Positions 7,956 through 15,456 of a stretch of DNA of 64,000 nt are shown here, in pieces; the first letter of the stretch is position 1, and each line of letters begins with the position of its first letter. Below the pieces are notes generated by a model. That model made no database searches. It was not told where the DNA came from and saw only the letters and a program-made list of their open reading frames with translations. Location: positions 42,424 through 106,423 of the forward strand of contig NZ_FOUY01000025.1 in NCBI RefSeq assembly GCF_900115005.1, given 5' to 3'. The translations under genes and the position numbers were made by a program. This DNA is from Pseudonocardia ammonioxydans. GTDB taxonomy: Bacteria; Actinomycetota; Actinomycetes; Mycobacteriales; Pseudonocardiaceae.

Positions 7956-8915
7956 ATGAGCACACGCAACGGCCGGGCCGTGCGGTTCGACCGCTACGGC
8001 GAGGTCGAGGAGCTGTACGTGGCCGACGTCGGGTTCGACGATCCCGGGCCGGGACGCGTCCTGGTCGAGGTGCACTCCACCGGGGTCAACCGGGGCGAGG
8101 GGCCGGTGTCGATCAGCTCCTGCCGGGGCGCGTTCGCCGGGACCCGGCCGCTGGAGTTCCCCAGCGGCCAGGGCAGCGACTGGGCCGGCGTCGTCGCGGC
8201 CGTCGGCGACGGGGTGTCCGACGTGGAACCGGGTGAGGACGTGTTCGGCTGGACCGACGAGCGCGCCGCGCACGCCACCCACGTCGACGTGCCCGCCGAG
8301 CAGGTCCTGCACCGGCCCGCCGGGCTGCACCCCGCCACCGCGGGCGCGCTGCACGTCGCCGGGGCCGCGGCCACCGCGTCGGTACAGGCCGTCGCCCCGC
8401 AGCCGGGGGAGACCGTCGTCGTCTCGGGGGCGGCCGGCGGGGTCGGGCAGATCGCCGCCCAGCTGCTGCAGCTGCGCGACGTGCACGTCGTGGGGATCGC
8501 CTCGGCGGGCAACCGCCACCGGCTGCGGGAGATGGCGGTGACCCCGGTCGCCTACGGCGCGAGCGGCGAGGAGACCCGGGCGAACCTGCGGTCGGCGCTG
8601 CCGGACCGGGTGCACGCCTGGGTGGACGTGCACGGTGACGGCTATGTCGACCTGGCCGTCGAGCTGGGCATCCCGGCCGACCGGATCGCCACCGTCGCCG
8701 ATCCCGGCGCCGCGGACCGGCACGGCGTGCACGCCCGGGGCACCGCGGACGCCGACGGTCGCGAGGACCTCGCGGCGCTCGGTCACCTCGTCGCGGACGG
8801 TGCGCTGGAGGTTCCGGTCGTGGCCGGCTACCCGTTGCCGAAGGTCCGGGACGCCGTCGCCGAGCTCGAGCGGGGCCACACCGCGGGCAAGATCGTGCTC
8901 CTGCCGCAGGAGTGA
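7956..8915 (+). CDS. Quinone oxidoreductase-like zinc-free medium-chain dehydrogenase
   Basis: This 319-residue medium-chain reductase has a GroES-like N-terminal half (VLVEVHSTGVNRGEG; GSDWAGVVAAVGDGV) and a Rossmann C-terminal half (VVVSGAAGGVGQIAAQLLQL, ~residues 151-170). The catalytic-zinc Cys/His pattern of alcohol dehydrogenases is missing, which places it with the NADPH:quinone oxidoreductase/zeta-crystallin group. These reduce quinones or activated alkenes with NADPH. It lies 48 bp after the carboxyltransferase on the same strand and may share its transcript. The substrate is unknown. Confidence 0.84.
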   Translation: MSTRNGRAVRFDRYGEVEELYVADVGFDDPGPGRVLVEVHSTGVNRGEGPVSISSCRGAFAGTRPLEFPSGQGSDWAGVVAAVGDGVSDVEPGEDVFGWTDERAAHATHVDVPAEQVLHRPAGLHPATAGALHVAGAAATASVQAVAPQPGETVVVSGAAGGVGQIAAQLLQLRDVHVVGIASAGNRHRLREMAVTPVAYGASGEETRANLRSALPDRVHAWVDVHGDGYVDLAVELGIPADRIATVADPGAADRHGVHARGTADADGREDLAALGHLVADGALEVPVVAGYPLPKVRDAVAELERGHTAGKIVLLPQE

Positions 8916-8944
8916 CCGCCGTCGCCGGCGGGTAGGCCGGTCCC

Positions 8945-9913
8945 GTGCAGATCGGCTACAAGCTCTTCGCAGAGGGCTTCTCCCCGCAGGAGATGGTCCG
9001 TCAGGCCGTGCGTGCCGAGGAGGCCGGCTTCGACTTCGTCGAGATCTCCGACCACTACCACCCCTGGCTGGAGAGCCACGGTCATTCCGGCTTCGCCTGG
9101 TCCGTCCTCGCCGCGATCGCCGCGCGGACCGAGCGCATCCATCTCGCCACCGGGGTGACCTGCCCGACGATCCGCTACCACCCGGCGATCATCGCGCAGG
9201 CCGCGGCGACGACGTCGCTGCTGGCCGACGGCCGGTTCACTCTCGGTCTCGGCTCCGGTGAGCGGCTCTCCGAGCACGTCACCGGCGCCGGGTGGCCGGT
9301 GGTCGGCGTGCGGCAGGAGATGCTCCGCGAGGCGTGCGAGATCATCCGGCTGCTCTGGTCCGGCGGCTACCGCACCTACCGCGGTCGCCACCTGTCCATC
9401 GAGGACGCCCGGGTGTTCGACCTCCCGCAGGCGCAGCCGGAGATCGCGATCGCCGCCGGCGGTCCGCGGGCCGCGCGGATCGCGGCCGAGCTCGGCGACG
9501 CCCTGTTCGTCACCGAGCCGCGGACCGACCTCATCGAGGCCTACCTCGCCGCCGGTGGCACCGGTGCCCGCTACGCCGAGGTGCCGCTGGCCTGGGCACC
9601 GACCACCGACGAGGCGCTGGCGTCGGCGCACGAGCGGTTCCGGTTCGGCCCGACCGGCTGGAAGGTCCAGTCCGAGCTGCCGAACGTGCGCGATTTCGAG
9701 GCCGCCACGCGGTTCGTCCGGGTCGAGGACATGGCGGGGGTCTTCGGCGCCGGCCCGGACCCGCAGCAGCACCTCGCGACCGCGCAGGGTTTCGTCGACG
9801 CCGGCTACGACCGGCTGGCGCTGATCAACGCCGGTCCGGATCCGGACGGGTTCCTCGAGTTCTTCGAGAAGGAGCTGGCGGCCCCGATCCGGGCCCTGCG
9901 CCGCAGCGGGTGA
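8945..9913 (+). CDS. F420-dependent LLM-class oxidoreductase, G6PDH-type subfamily
   Basis: This 322-residue TIM-barrel protein belongs to the luciferase-like monooxygenase superfamily. It begins IGYKLFAEGFSPQEMV, has the SDHYHPW motif (~residues 36-42) characteristic of F420-dependent glucose-6-phosphate dehydrogenase relatives, then a TGVTCPTIRYHPA segment and a GLGSGERLSEHV motif. Members transfer hydride to or from coenzyme F420. The actual substrate of this paralogue is not evident. The GTG start at 8945 is 29 bp after the preceding gene, and it is the last gene of the plus-strand run before convergent mscL. Confidence 0.86.
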   Translation: MQIGYKLFAEGFSPQEMVRQAVRAEEAGFDFVEISDHYHPWLESHGHSGFAWSVLAAIAARTERIHLATGVTCPTIRYHPAIIAQAAATTSLLADGRFTLGLGSGERLSEHVTGAGWPVVGVRQEMLREACEIIRLLWSGGYRTYRGRHLSIEDARVFDLPQAQPEIAIAAGGPRAARIAAELGDALFVTEPRTDLIEAYLAAGGTGARYAEVPLAWAPTTDEALASAHERFRFGPTGWKVQSELPNVRDFEAATRFVRVEDMAGVFGAGPDPQQHLATAQGFVDAGYDRLALINAGPDPDGFLEFFEKELAAPIRALRRSG

Positions 9914-9945
9914 GCCGGTCACCCCGTCGGGCCGTTCCCGGCTGA

Positions 9946-10566
9946 TCAGCCGCGGTGACGGGTGGGGCGTGCGCCGTCCGCGTACGGCGGGGGAGCCATC
10001 GCCCGGGTGGGGACCTGGCCCGCCGGGCCCGTGTGGACCGGGGCTCCCGGCGCCATCGGGGCTCCCGGCGCCATCGGGGGCATCGGCCCACGGCCCGGGA
10101 CGGTCGTCTGCTCCCGCTCCCGCTCGGCCTGCTCCTGGAGCAGGTCCCGGATCTGGGTCAGCAGCTCGCTGTCGGTCTCCGGGGTGTCCTCCTCCTGGCC
10201 CCGCTTGCGCCGCTGCTGCAGCCACTTCATCGGGTAGACGACCAGGAAGTAGATGACCGCGGCCGTGATGAAGAACTGGATGATCGCGTTGAGGAACGCC
10301 GCGTAGTCGAGCTGCACCTCGTCGGTGAGCGGGATCGTGCCCGGGGGCACCGCTTCGCTGCCCCCGGAGAACAACCGGAGCAGCGGCTCGAGGAACGAGG
10401 TCGTGAACGCGGTGACCACGGCCGTGAACGCGGCACCGATCACCACCGCGACGGCCAGGTCGATGACGTTCCCGCGCAGCAGGAATTCCTTGAAGCCCTT
10501 CAGCACGCGCGGCACGTTAACCGGAACGTGACCTTCCCGCTCGCCGTCGCCGGGACGGGTGGTCAC
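9946..10566 (-). CDS. mscL: Large-conductance mechanosensitive channel MscL
   Basis: MscL is the homopentameric channel that opens under membrane tension to relieve osmotic shock. The conserved start region LKGFKEFLLRGNVIDLAVAVVIG covers the N-terminal helix and TM1, and a second membrane segment (FITAAVIYFLVVYPM) follows a ~45-residue loop. The C-terminal ~80 residues are a Gln/Glu-rich helix and then a Pro/Ala-rich tail containing a duplicated MAPGAP unit encoded by an exact 18-bp repeat near 10035-10075. The start is uncertain: GTG 10566 gives 206 residues, but the conserved part begins ~20 residues later, where GTG codons at 10515 and 10506 are possible. Confidence 0.93.
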   Translation of the reverse strand: MTTRPGDGEREGHVPVNVPRVLKGFKEFLLRGNVIDLAVAVVIGAAFTAVVTAFTTSFLEPLLRLFSGGSEAVPPGTIPLTDEVQLDYAAFLNAIIQFFITAAVIYFLVVYPMKWLQQRRKRGQEEDTPETDSELLTQIRDLLQEQAEREREQTTVPGRGPMPPMAPGAPMAPGAPVHTGPAGQVPTRAMAPPPYADGARPTRHRG

Positions 10567-10632
10567 CGGCTCGGTGGACGCGACGCCGTGCTCGGCGGAC
10601 GGCTGCGTTCCCCGGTGCGCCCCCGCAGGTGG

Positions 10633-11358
10633 TCAGGCCCCGGCCGTGTTGCGCCGCTGGGCGATCAACCGGTCCAGGAAGTCGCCGGCCTCCCGGGCGG
10701 CGCGCTCCACGTCGCCGTCGGTGATGGCGTCGACGATCCCGGTGTGCGAGACGTCGTCGTCGGTGCCGACGGAACCGGGCATCGTGGCCGCGACGCTGCC
10801 GGCGACCGCCTCGACGACCCCCCGGTAGAGCTCGGAGAGCAGGGCGTTGCCCGAGCAGCGCACGACGGCGAGGTGGAAATCGGTGTCGGCGCGGGCGGCC
10901 CGTTCCAGCTCGGCCGGCCCCGGCTCGTCGCCCCGGCGGGTGGCGGCGGCGACGGCCTCGACGGCGACGTCGCGCTCGGCGAGGGCCGCGCGCAGCACGA
11001 CCCGGTCGTCGGCGGTGCTGCGGGCCGCGGCCAGCCGGGCGGCCTCGACCTCGAGGGTGCGGCGCACCTCCAGCACCTCACGCAGCTCCGCCCCGCACAG
11101 CGTGCGCAGCGCACCGGACAGCTCGGTCGTCGCGCGCACGTAGGTGCCGTCGCCCTGCCGCACCTCGAGCAGGCCGCCGTGCGCGAGCGCCCGTACGGCC
11201 TCGCGGACGGTGTTGCGGCCGACCTCGAGCGAGGAGGCCAGCTCCGACTCCGGCGGGATGCGCGAGCCCACCGGCCACTCGCCGGTGGAGATCGCGCTGC
11301 GGAGCTGGTCGATGACCTGGTCGACCAGGCTGCCACGACGTGCTGTGACCAGAGGCAC
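10633..11358 (-). CDS. GntR/FadR-family transcriptional regulator
   Basis: This 241-residue regulator has an N-terminal winged helix (DQVIDQLRSAISTGEWPVGSR to GDGTYVRA) and a C-terminal FCD helical domain with the typical FHLAVVRCSGN metal/ligand-binding segment. FCD regulators usually sense small carboxylates. GTG 11358 is preferred because GAAGGA lies seven bases upstream; an ATG at 11382 would add eight residues. It is divergent from the CynX/NimT-type transporter, with ~50 bp between the starts, so it probably controls that gene and itself. Confidence 0.87.
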   Translation of the reverse strand: MPLVTARRGSLVDQVIDQLRSAISTGEWPVGSRIPPESELASSLEVGRNTVREAVRALAHGGLLEVRQGDGTYVRATTELSGALRTLCGAELREVLEVRRTLEVEAARLAAARSTADDRVVLRAALAERDVAVEAVAAATRRGDEPGPAELERAARADTDFHLAVVRCSGNALLSELYRGVVEAVAGSVAATMPGSVGTDDDVSHTGIVDAITDGDVERAAREAGDFLDRLIAQRRNTAGA

Positions 11359-11391
11359 CGGATCATCCTTCCATCCGAACATCCTACGTCT

Positions 11392-11407
11392 GTAACAATA
11401 CTGTTTC
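11392..11407 (+). promoter_or_regulatory. Possible -10 element for a leaderless transporter transcript, with GTA...TAC half-sites
   Basis: TAACAAT lies eight bases before the GTG at 11408, and no Shine-Dalgarno sequence precedes that start. This spacing fits a leaderless mRNA. The same bases form a small dyad, GTAACAATAC, that could be a GntR-type half-site arrangement. This is prediction from spacing only. Confidence 0.3.
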
Positions 11408-12631
11408 GTGAGCATTGCTGAGCAGGGGACCGGTTCGGAGGGCGCCGTCGGCGAACGGTCGCGGCACGCCGCGCTGCTCGGCACCCCACTGCTCGTCATC
11501 GGCGTGGCGCTGGCCGCGGCGAACCTGCGCCCCGCCGTCACCAGCATGGCCTCGGTGCTCGGCGAGGTGCGCGACGACCTCGGCGCCTCCGCCGCCTGGA
11601 CCAGCGTGCTCACCGCGGTGCCGACGATCTGTTTCGGGCTCGCCGCGATCGCCGCCCCGTGGCTGGGCCGCCGCTTCGGGGTGGCACGCGCGGTCGGCGC
11701 CGCACTCGCCGTCCTCACCCTGGGCCTGGCCCTGCGGATCGTCGACGGTCCGTGGGTGGTGCTCGGCGGGACCTTCGTCGCCACGGCGGGCATCGCGATC
11801 GGCAACGTGCTCATCCCGGTCGTGGTCAAGGAGTCGTTCCCGCACGCCGTCGGCCGGGTGACCGGCATCTACACCGCGGCGCTCGCCGCGGGCGGTGGCT
11901 TCGGGGCGGCGCTGACCCCGCCGCTGGAGCCGCTGGTCGGCGGCTGGCGCGGCGCGGTCGGGGCGTGGGCGCTGCTGTCCGCGGCCGCGCTGGTGGTGTG
12001 GCTGTGCGGTGCGCGGCACGGCACGACGACCGACGCGCCCGCCCCGGCCGGCGCCGAGCCGCGCCGCTCGATGCTGCGCCGCCCGCTGGCCTGGGCGATC
12101 ACCGCGTTCTTCGGGCTGCAGGCCTGCGTCGCCTACGTCGCGATGGGCTGGCTGTCCGAGCTGTTCGTCGAGGAGGGCATCACCCGCACCGACGCCGGCC
12201 TGATGCTGGCGGTGATCAACCTGATCGGGATCCCGCTGAGCTTCGTCGTGCCGCCGATCGCGCTGAACCGGCCGTCGCAGTCCGGCTGGATCGTCGGTCT
12301 GGCCTCGTGCTCGCTGGCCGCGATCATCGGCCTCACGGTCGCCCCGGCCGCCGCGCCGTGGCTCTGGTCGGTGCTGCTCGGGGTCGGCATGGGCGTGTTC
12401 CCGCTGGCGCTGGGTGTGATCACGCTGCGCAGCCGGGTGGCGTCGGAGACGACCGACCTGTCCGCGATGGCGCAGGGCGTCGGGTACCTGGTCGGCGCCG
12501 CCGGGCCGTTCCTGTTCGGGATGCTGCACGGCGCCACCGGCAGCTGGACGGCGTCGCTGGTCCTGCTGGGTGTGGTGGTCGTGGTCGAGATGGTGGCCGG
12601 CTGGACCGCCGGACGTCCCCGCTACGTCTGA
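11408..12631 (+). CDS. MFS transporter, CynX/NimT family
   Basis: This 407-residue protein has about 12 hydrophobic segments in two six-helix halves joined by a cytoplasmic loop (residues ~200-220). The first helix region, ALAAANLRPAVTSM, is characteristic of the CynX/NimT group, which includes the E. coli cyanate transporter CynX and the 2-nitroimidazole exporter NimT. The substrate here is not known. It is divergently paired with a FadR-type regulator; both sit ~1.5 kb downstream of the ring-opening gene cluster, so a related small nitrogen compound is conceivable but unproven. A perfect hairpin follows the stop. Confidence 0.87.
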   Translation: MSIAEQGTGSEGAVGERSRHAALLGTPLLVIGVALAAANLRPAVTSMASVLGEVRDDLGASAAWTSVLTAVPTICFGLAAIAAPWLGRRFGVARAVGAALAVLTLGLALRIVDGPWVVLGGTFVATAGIAIGNVLIPVVVKESFPHAVGRVTGIYTAALAAGGGFGAALTPPLEPLVGGWRGAVGAWALLSAAALVVWLCGARHGTTTDAPAPAGAEPRRSMLRRPLAWAITAFFGLQACVAYVAMGWLSELFVEEGITRTDAGLMLAVINLIGIPLSFVVPPIALNRPSQSGWIVGLASCSLAAIIGLTVAPAAAPWLWSVLLGVGMGVFPLALGVITLRSRVASETTDLSAMAQGVGYLVGAAGPFLFGMLHGATGSWTASLVLLGVVVVVEMVAGWTAGRPRYV

Positions 12632-12654
12632 GCCGAGCGCCGCCCCGGCCCTGC

Positions 12655-12709
12655 TGTCCCGAGGGGCACCCTCGGGGCCCGGAGCGCTACGAGGGTGCCC
12701 CTCGGGACA
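12655..12709. terminator. Perfect 20-bp stem hairpin after the transporter gene
   Basis: TGTCCCGAGGGGCACCCTCG at 12655-12674 is exactly complementary to 12690-12709 around a 15-nt loop. It lies 24 bp after the transporter stop and ~140 bp before trpB, so it probably separates the two transcription units. The GAGGGGCACCC / GGGTGCCCCTC core recurs at 45639-45681, indicating a dispersed hairpin family. Confidence 0.7.
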
Positions 12710-12846
12710 CGGCGGCGGGCGCGTACGTCGTGCATCGCGCGTGGTGGGCGCGGTGTACCGTCGGACGCACCCGATCGACCCGGCCGCCGCCCGTGACGCG
12801 CTCCGCCGACGATCGCGGGTTCGCGCAGATCCGTCAGGGAGTACTC

Positions 12847-14112
12847 GTGACCGACACCGTCATTCCCCCGGCCGGGGGTGCGGCGCGGCTGGTCGACCAG
12901 ACCGGCCCGTACTTCGGCCGCTTCGGCGGCCGCTACGTCCCGGAGGCGCTGGTCGCCGCGTTGGACGAGCTGGAGCAGGCCTACCACGCGGCCATGACCG
13001 ACGAGGCCTTCCAGGCCGAGCTGGCCGAGCTGCACCGCACCTACTCCGGGCGGCCGAGCCTGGTCACCGAGGCGCCGCGGTTCGCCGAGCACGCGGGCGG
13101 GGCGCGGATCCTGCTCAAGCGCGAGGACCTGAACCACACCGGCTCGCACAAGATCAACAATGTGCTGGGTCAGGCGCTGCTCACCAAGCGGATGGGCAAG
13201 ACCCGGGTGATCGCCGAGACCGGCGCGGGCCAGCACGGTGTCGCGTCGGCGACCGCGGCCGCGCTGCTCGGCCTGGACTGCGTCGTCTACATGGGCCAGG
13301 TCGACACCGAGCGGCAGGCGCTCAACGTCGCCCGGATGCGGATGCTCGGCGCCGAGGTCCGGCCCGTCGCCTCCGGCACGCGCACCCTCAAGGACGCGAT
13401 GAACGAGGCCATGCGCGACTGGGTCACCAACGTGGCCGACACCCACTACCTGATCGGCTCGGTCGCCGGCCCGCACCCGTTCCCCGCGATGGTCCGCGAC
13501 TTCCAGCGGATCATCGGCGTCGAGGCGCGGCAGCAGGTCCAGGAGCTCACCGGCGCGCTGCCCGACCTGGTGTGCGCCTGCGTCGGCGGCGGGTCCAACG
13601 CGATGGGGATCTTCCACGCGTTCCTCGACGACACCGGTGTGGAGCTGGTCGGTTTCGAGGCCGGCGGTGACGGCGTCGAGACCCCGCGGCACGCGGCCTC
13701 GATCGGCGGGGGAGACGTCGGGGTCCTGCACGGGTCGCGCAGCTACATCCTGCAGGACGAGGACGGCCAGACCCGCGACTCGCACTCCATCTCGGCCGGA
13801 CTGGACTACCCGGGCGTCGGCCCGGAGCACTCCTGGCTCAACGACCTGCACCGGGCCCGCTACGAGTCGGTGACCGACGCCGAGGCGATGGAGGCGTTCC
13901 GGCTGCTCTGCCGGACCGAGGGCATCATCCCGGCGATCGAGAGCGCCCACGCGCTGGCCGGGGCGCTGCGCGAGGGACGGCGCCTGGGCGAGGGCGCGGT
14001 CGTGCTGGTGAACCTGTCCGGACGCGGCGACAAGGACGTCGACACCGCCGCGAAGTACTTCCGGCTCGTCGACGACCAGGGCAATGCGGTGACCGACGGG
14101 GAGGTCCGATGA
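12847..14112 (+). CDS. trpB: Tryptophan synthase beta chain
   Basis: TrpB condenses indole with L-serine to give tryptophan, using PLP. The 421-residue protein has the FGRFGGRYVPE start, the PLP lysine K102 in HTGSHKINN, the ETGAGQHGVA loop, and the GGGSNAMG phosphate-binding turn. GTG 12847 follows GGGAG at a five-base spacing. It overlaps trpA by ATGA. No trpC, trpD or trpE lies immediately upstream; a transporter and a terminator do, so trpBA appears to be its own unit. Confidence 0.97.
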   Translation: MTDTVIPPAGGAARLVDQTGPYFGRFGGRYVPEALVAALDELEQAYHAAMTDEAFQAELAELHRTYSGRPSLVTEAPRFAEHAGGARILLKREDLNHTGSHKINNVLGQALLTKRMGKTRVIAETGAGQHGVASATAAALLGLDCVVYMGQVDTERQALNVARMRMLGAEVRPVASGTRTLKDAMNEAMRDWVTNVADTHYLIGSVAGPHPFPAMVRDFQRIIGVEARQQVQELTGALPDLVCACVGGGSNAMGIFHAFLDDTGVELVGFEAGGDGVETPRHAASIGGGDVGVLHGSRSYILQDEDGQTRDSHSISAGLDYPGVGPEHSWLNDLHRARYESVTDAEAMEAFRLLCRTEGIIPAIESAHALAGALREGRRLGEGAVVLVNLSGRGDKDVDTAAKYFRLVDDQGNAVTDGEVR

Positions 14113-14915
14113 CCAGCGGGCGTGGAGTCGCGGCACGGATCGAGGCAATCCGGGCGCAGGGCCGGGCGGCCCTGATCGGTTACCTGCCGGTCGGGTACCC
14201 GGACGTGGCCGGGTCGGTCGAGGCCATGCGCGCGATGGTCGAGGGCGGGGTGGACGTCGTGGAGGCGGGCCTGCCCTACTCCGACCCGCTGATGGACGGC
14301 CCGGTCATCCAGCGGGCGACCCAGCAGGCGCTGGACAACGGCGCCCGCACCCGGGACGCGTTCACCGCGATCCGCGGGGTCGTCGAGACCGGCGCACCGG
14401 CGGTCGTCATGACCTACTGGAACCTGATCGACCGCTACGGCATCGACCGGTTCGCCGCCGAGCTCGCCGAGGCGGGCGGGTCCGGGCTGATCACCCCCGA
14501 CCTGCTGCCCGACGACGCCGACGAGTGGCTGGCCGCGTCCGAGCGCCACGACCTCGACCGGATCTTCCTCGTCGCCCAGACGACCACGCCCGAGCGGATG
14601 CGGCTGACCGTGGAGTCGAGCCGCGGGTTCCTCTACGCGGCCTCGCTGATGGGGGTCACCGGGGTCCGCTCGGTCGGCGCCGAGGCCCGCGACCTGGTCG
14701 CCCGGGCCCGCGAGTTCGCGACCCTGCCGGTGTGTGTCGGGCTGGGCGTGCGGACCGCCGAGCAGGCCGCCGACGTGGGGTCCTACGCCGACGGCGTGAT
14801 CGTCGGGACCGCGTTCGTGCAGGCACTCGAGGCCGGTGGGCCGCCGGCGGTGAAGGAACTGGCGCAGGAACTCTCCGAGGGCGTCCGGTCGGTCGCCCCG
14901 GCCGGGACCGCCTGA
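14109..14915 (+). CDS. trpA: Tryptophan synthase alpha chain
   Basis: TrpA cleaves indole-3-glycerol phosphate to indole, which is channelled to TrpB. The 268-residue TIM barrel has the catalytic acids E52 (VEAGLPYSDP) and D63 (LMDGP), with the same 11-residue spacing as E. coli/Salmonella Glu49 and Asp60, plus LITPDLLPDDA and the phosphate-site segments VGLGVRT and DGVIVGTAFV. The start overlaps the trpB stop by four bases, as expected for a tightly coupled alpha/beta complex. A strong hairpin follows. Confidence 0.97.
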   Translation: MTSGRGVAARIEAIRAQGRAALIGYLPVGYPDVAGSVEAMRAMVEGGVDVVEAGLPYSDPLMDGPVIQRATQQALDNGARTRDAFTAIRGVVETGAPAVVMTYWNLIDRYGIDRFAAELAEAGGSGLITPDLLPDDADEWLAASERHDLDRIFLVAQTTTPERMRLTVESSRGFLYAASLMGVTGVRSVGAEARDLVARAREFATLPVCVGLGVRTAEQAADVGSYADGVIVGTAFVQALEAGGPPAVKELAQELSEGVRSVAPAGTA

Positions 14916-14940
14916 CCCGCAGGGCGGACGTCTCGGCGCG

Positions 14941-14976
14941 ACGGGCCCGGCTGCACCACGGTGCGGCCGGGCCCGT
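14941..14976. terminator. Hairpin terminator after trpBA
   Basis: ACGGGCCCGGCTGCACC pairs with GGTGCGGCCGGGCCCGT with a single-base offset and a short loop. It lies 26 bp beyond the trpA stop and is the likely end of the trpBA transcript. Confidence 0.72.
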
Positions 14977-15279
14977 TCGCATCTCCGGTGCACCTCGTCC
15001 GCGCCGCTCCGGTGCGCTCGTCGTCGCTCCGGTCGGTGAGCGGTGAGCACCTGAGAGTGCTCGACGGCGGATGGACGGACGTACGTACTCCGACCGGACC
15101 GATCGGGTGCCGCTCGGCCGCTTCACGGTGCCGGACGGCGGTGACCCCTCTCAGGAAGGCAACCTCGGGGCCCTCGCGGTTCCTATGGTCGTCGCTGCCG
15201 CCCGCGGTCCGCTCCCCACGAGCCGCGGCGGTGGCCGGGACCCCCCGCCCGGCCGCTCCCCGAAACCGGAAGTGACCCG
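14977..15279. other. Intergenic stretch between trpBA and the redox operon
   Basis: No gene is supported in this ~300-bp stretch. It holds a short inverted repeat (GAGCAC/GTGCTC, 15045-15062) and several GC-rich dyads near the 3' end. A region around 15120-15200 (AGGAAGGCAACCTCGGGG) looks like it could be structured RNA, but no known riboswitch class is recognised. Confidence 0.4.
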
Positions 15280-15456
15280 ATGACCCGTCGAGGCCTCGTG
15301 CTGCCCGGACGCGCCTGTGGCGTCCGGACGACAGTAGCGCGCATCGCGCACCCCCGTCCGGTGCGACCCCGCACCGGCTGGACTTTTCCTGCGCCGTCCC
15401 ACCCCGCTGTGCTGCGGGCCGTGACCACCGCCGGGCGTCGGCCCGGCGACCGGTGA
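15280..15456 (+). CDS. Small Arg-rich ORF translationally overlapping the flavoreductase
   Basis: An ATG at 15280, nine bases after GGAAG, opens a 58-codon frame rich in Arg and Pro that ends in TGA at 15454-15456. Its stop overlaps the GTG start of the next gene as GTGA (15453-15456), the same arrangement as other coupled genes in this window. The next gene has no ribosome-binding site of its own, which supports coupling. A perfect 8-bp inverted repeat (CCGGACGC/GCGTCCGG, 15305-15327) lies inside. It could be a real small protein, a coupling leader, or chance in GC-rich DNA. Confidence 0.35.
   Translation: MTRRGLVLPGRACGVRTTVARIAHPRPVRPRTGWTFPAPSHPAVLRAVTTAGRRPGDR

Noticed and set aside
12730..12846. 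Possible trp leader peptide: GTG 12730 followed by two adjacent Trp codons (12742-12747) ahead of trpB
   Set aside because: The frame runs into trpB without a stop codon and no competing attenuator hairpins were found, so it is not a classical leader.
15118..15210. Possible riboswitch-like segment upstream of the redox operon
   Set aside because: No known riboswitch core could be matched; only generic GC-rich pairing was visible.
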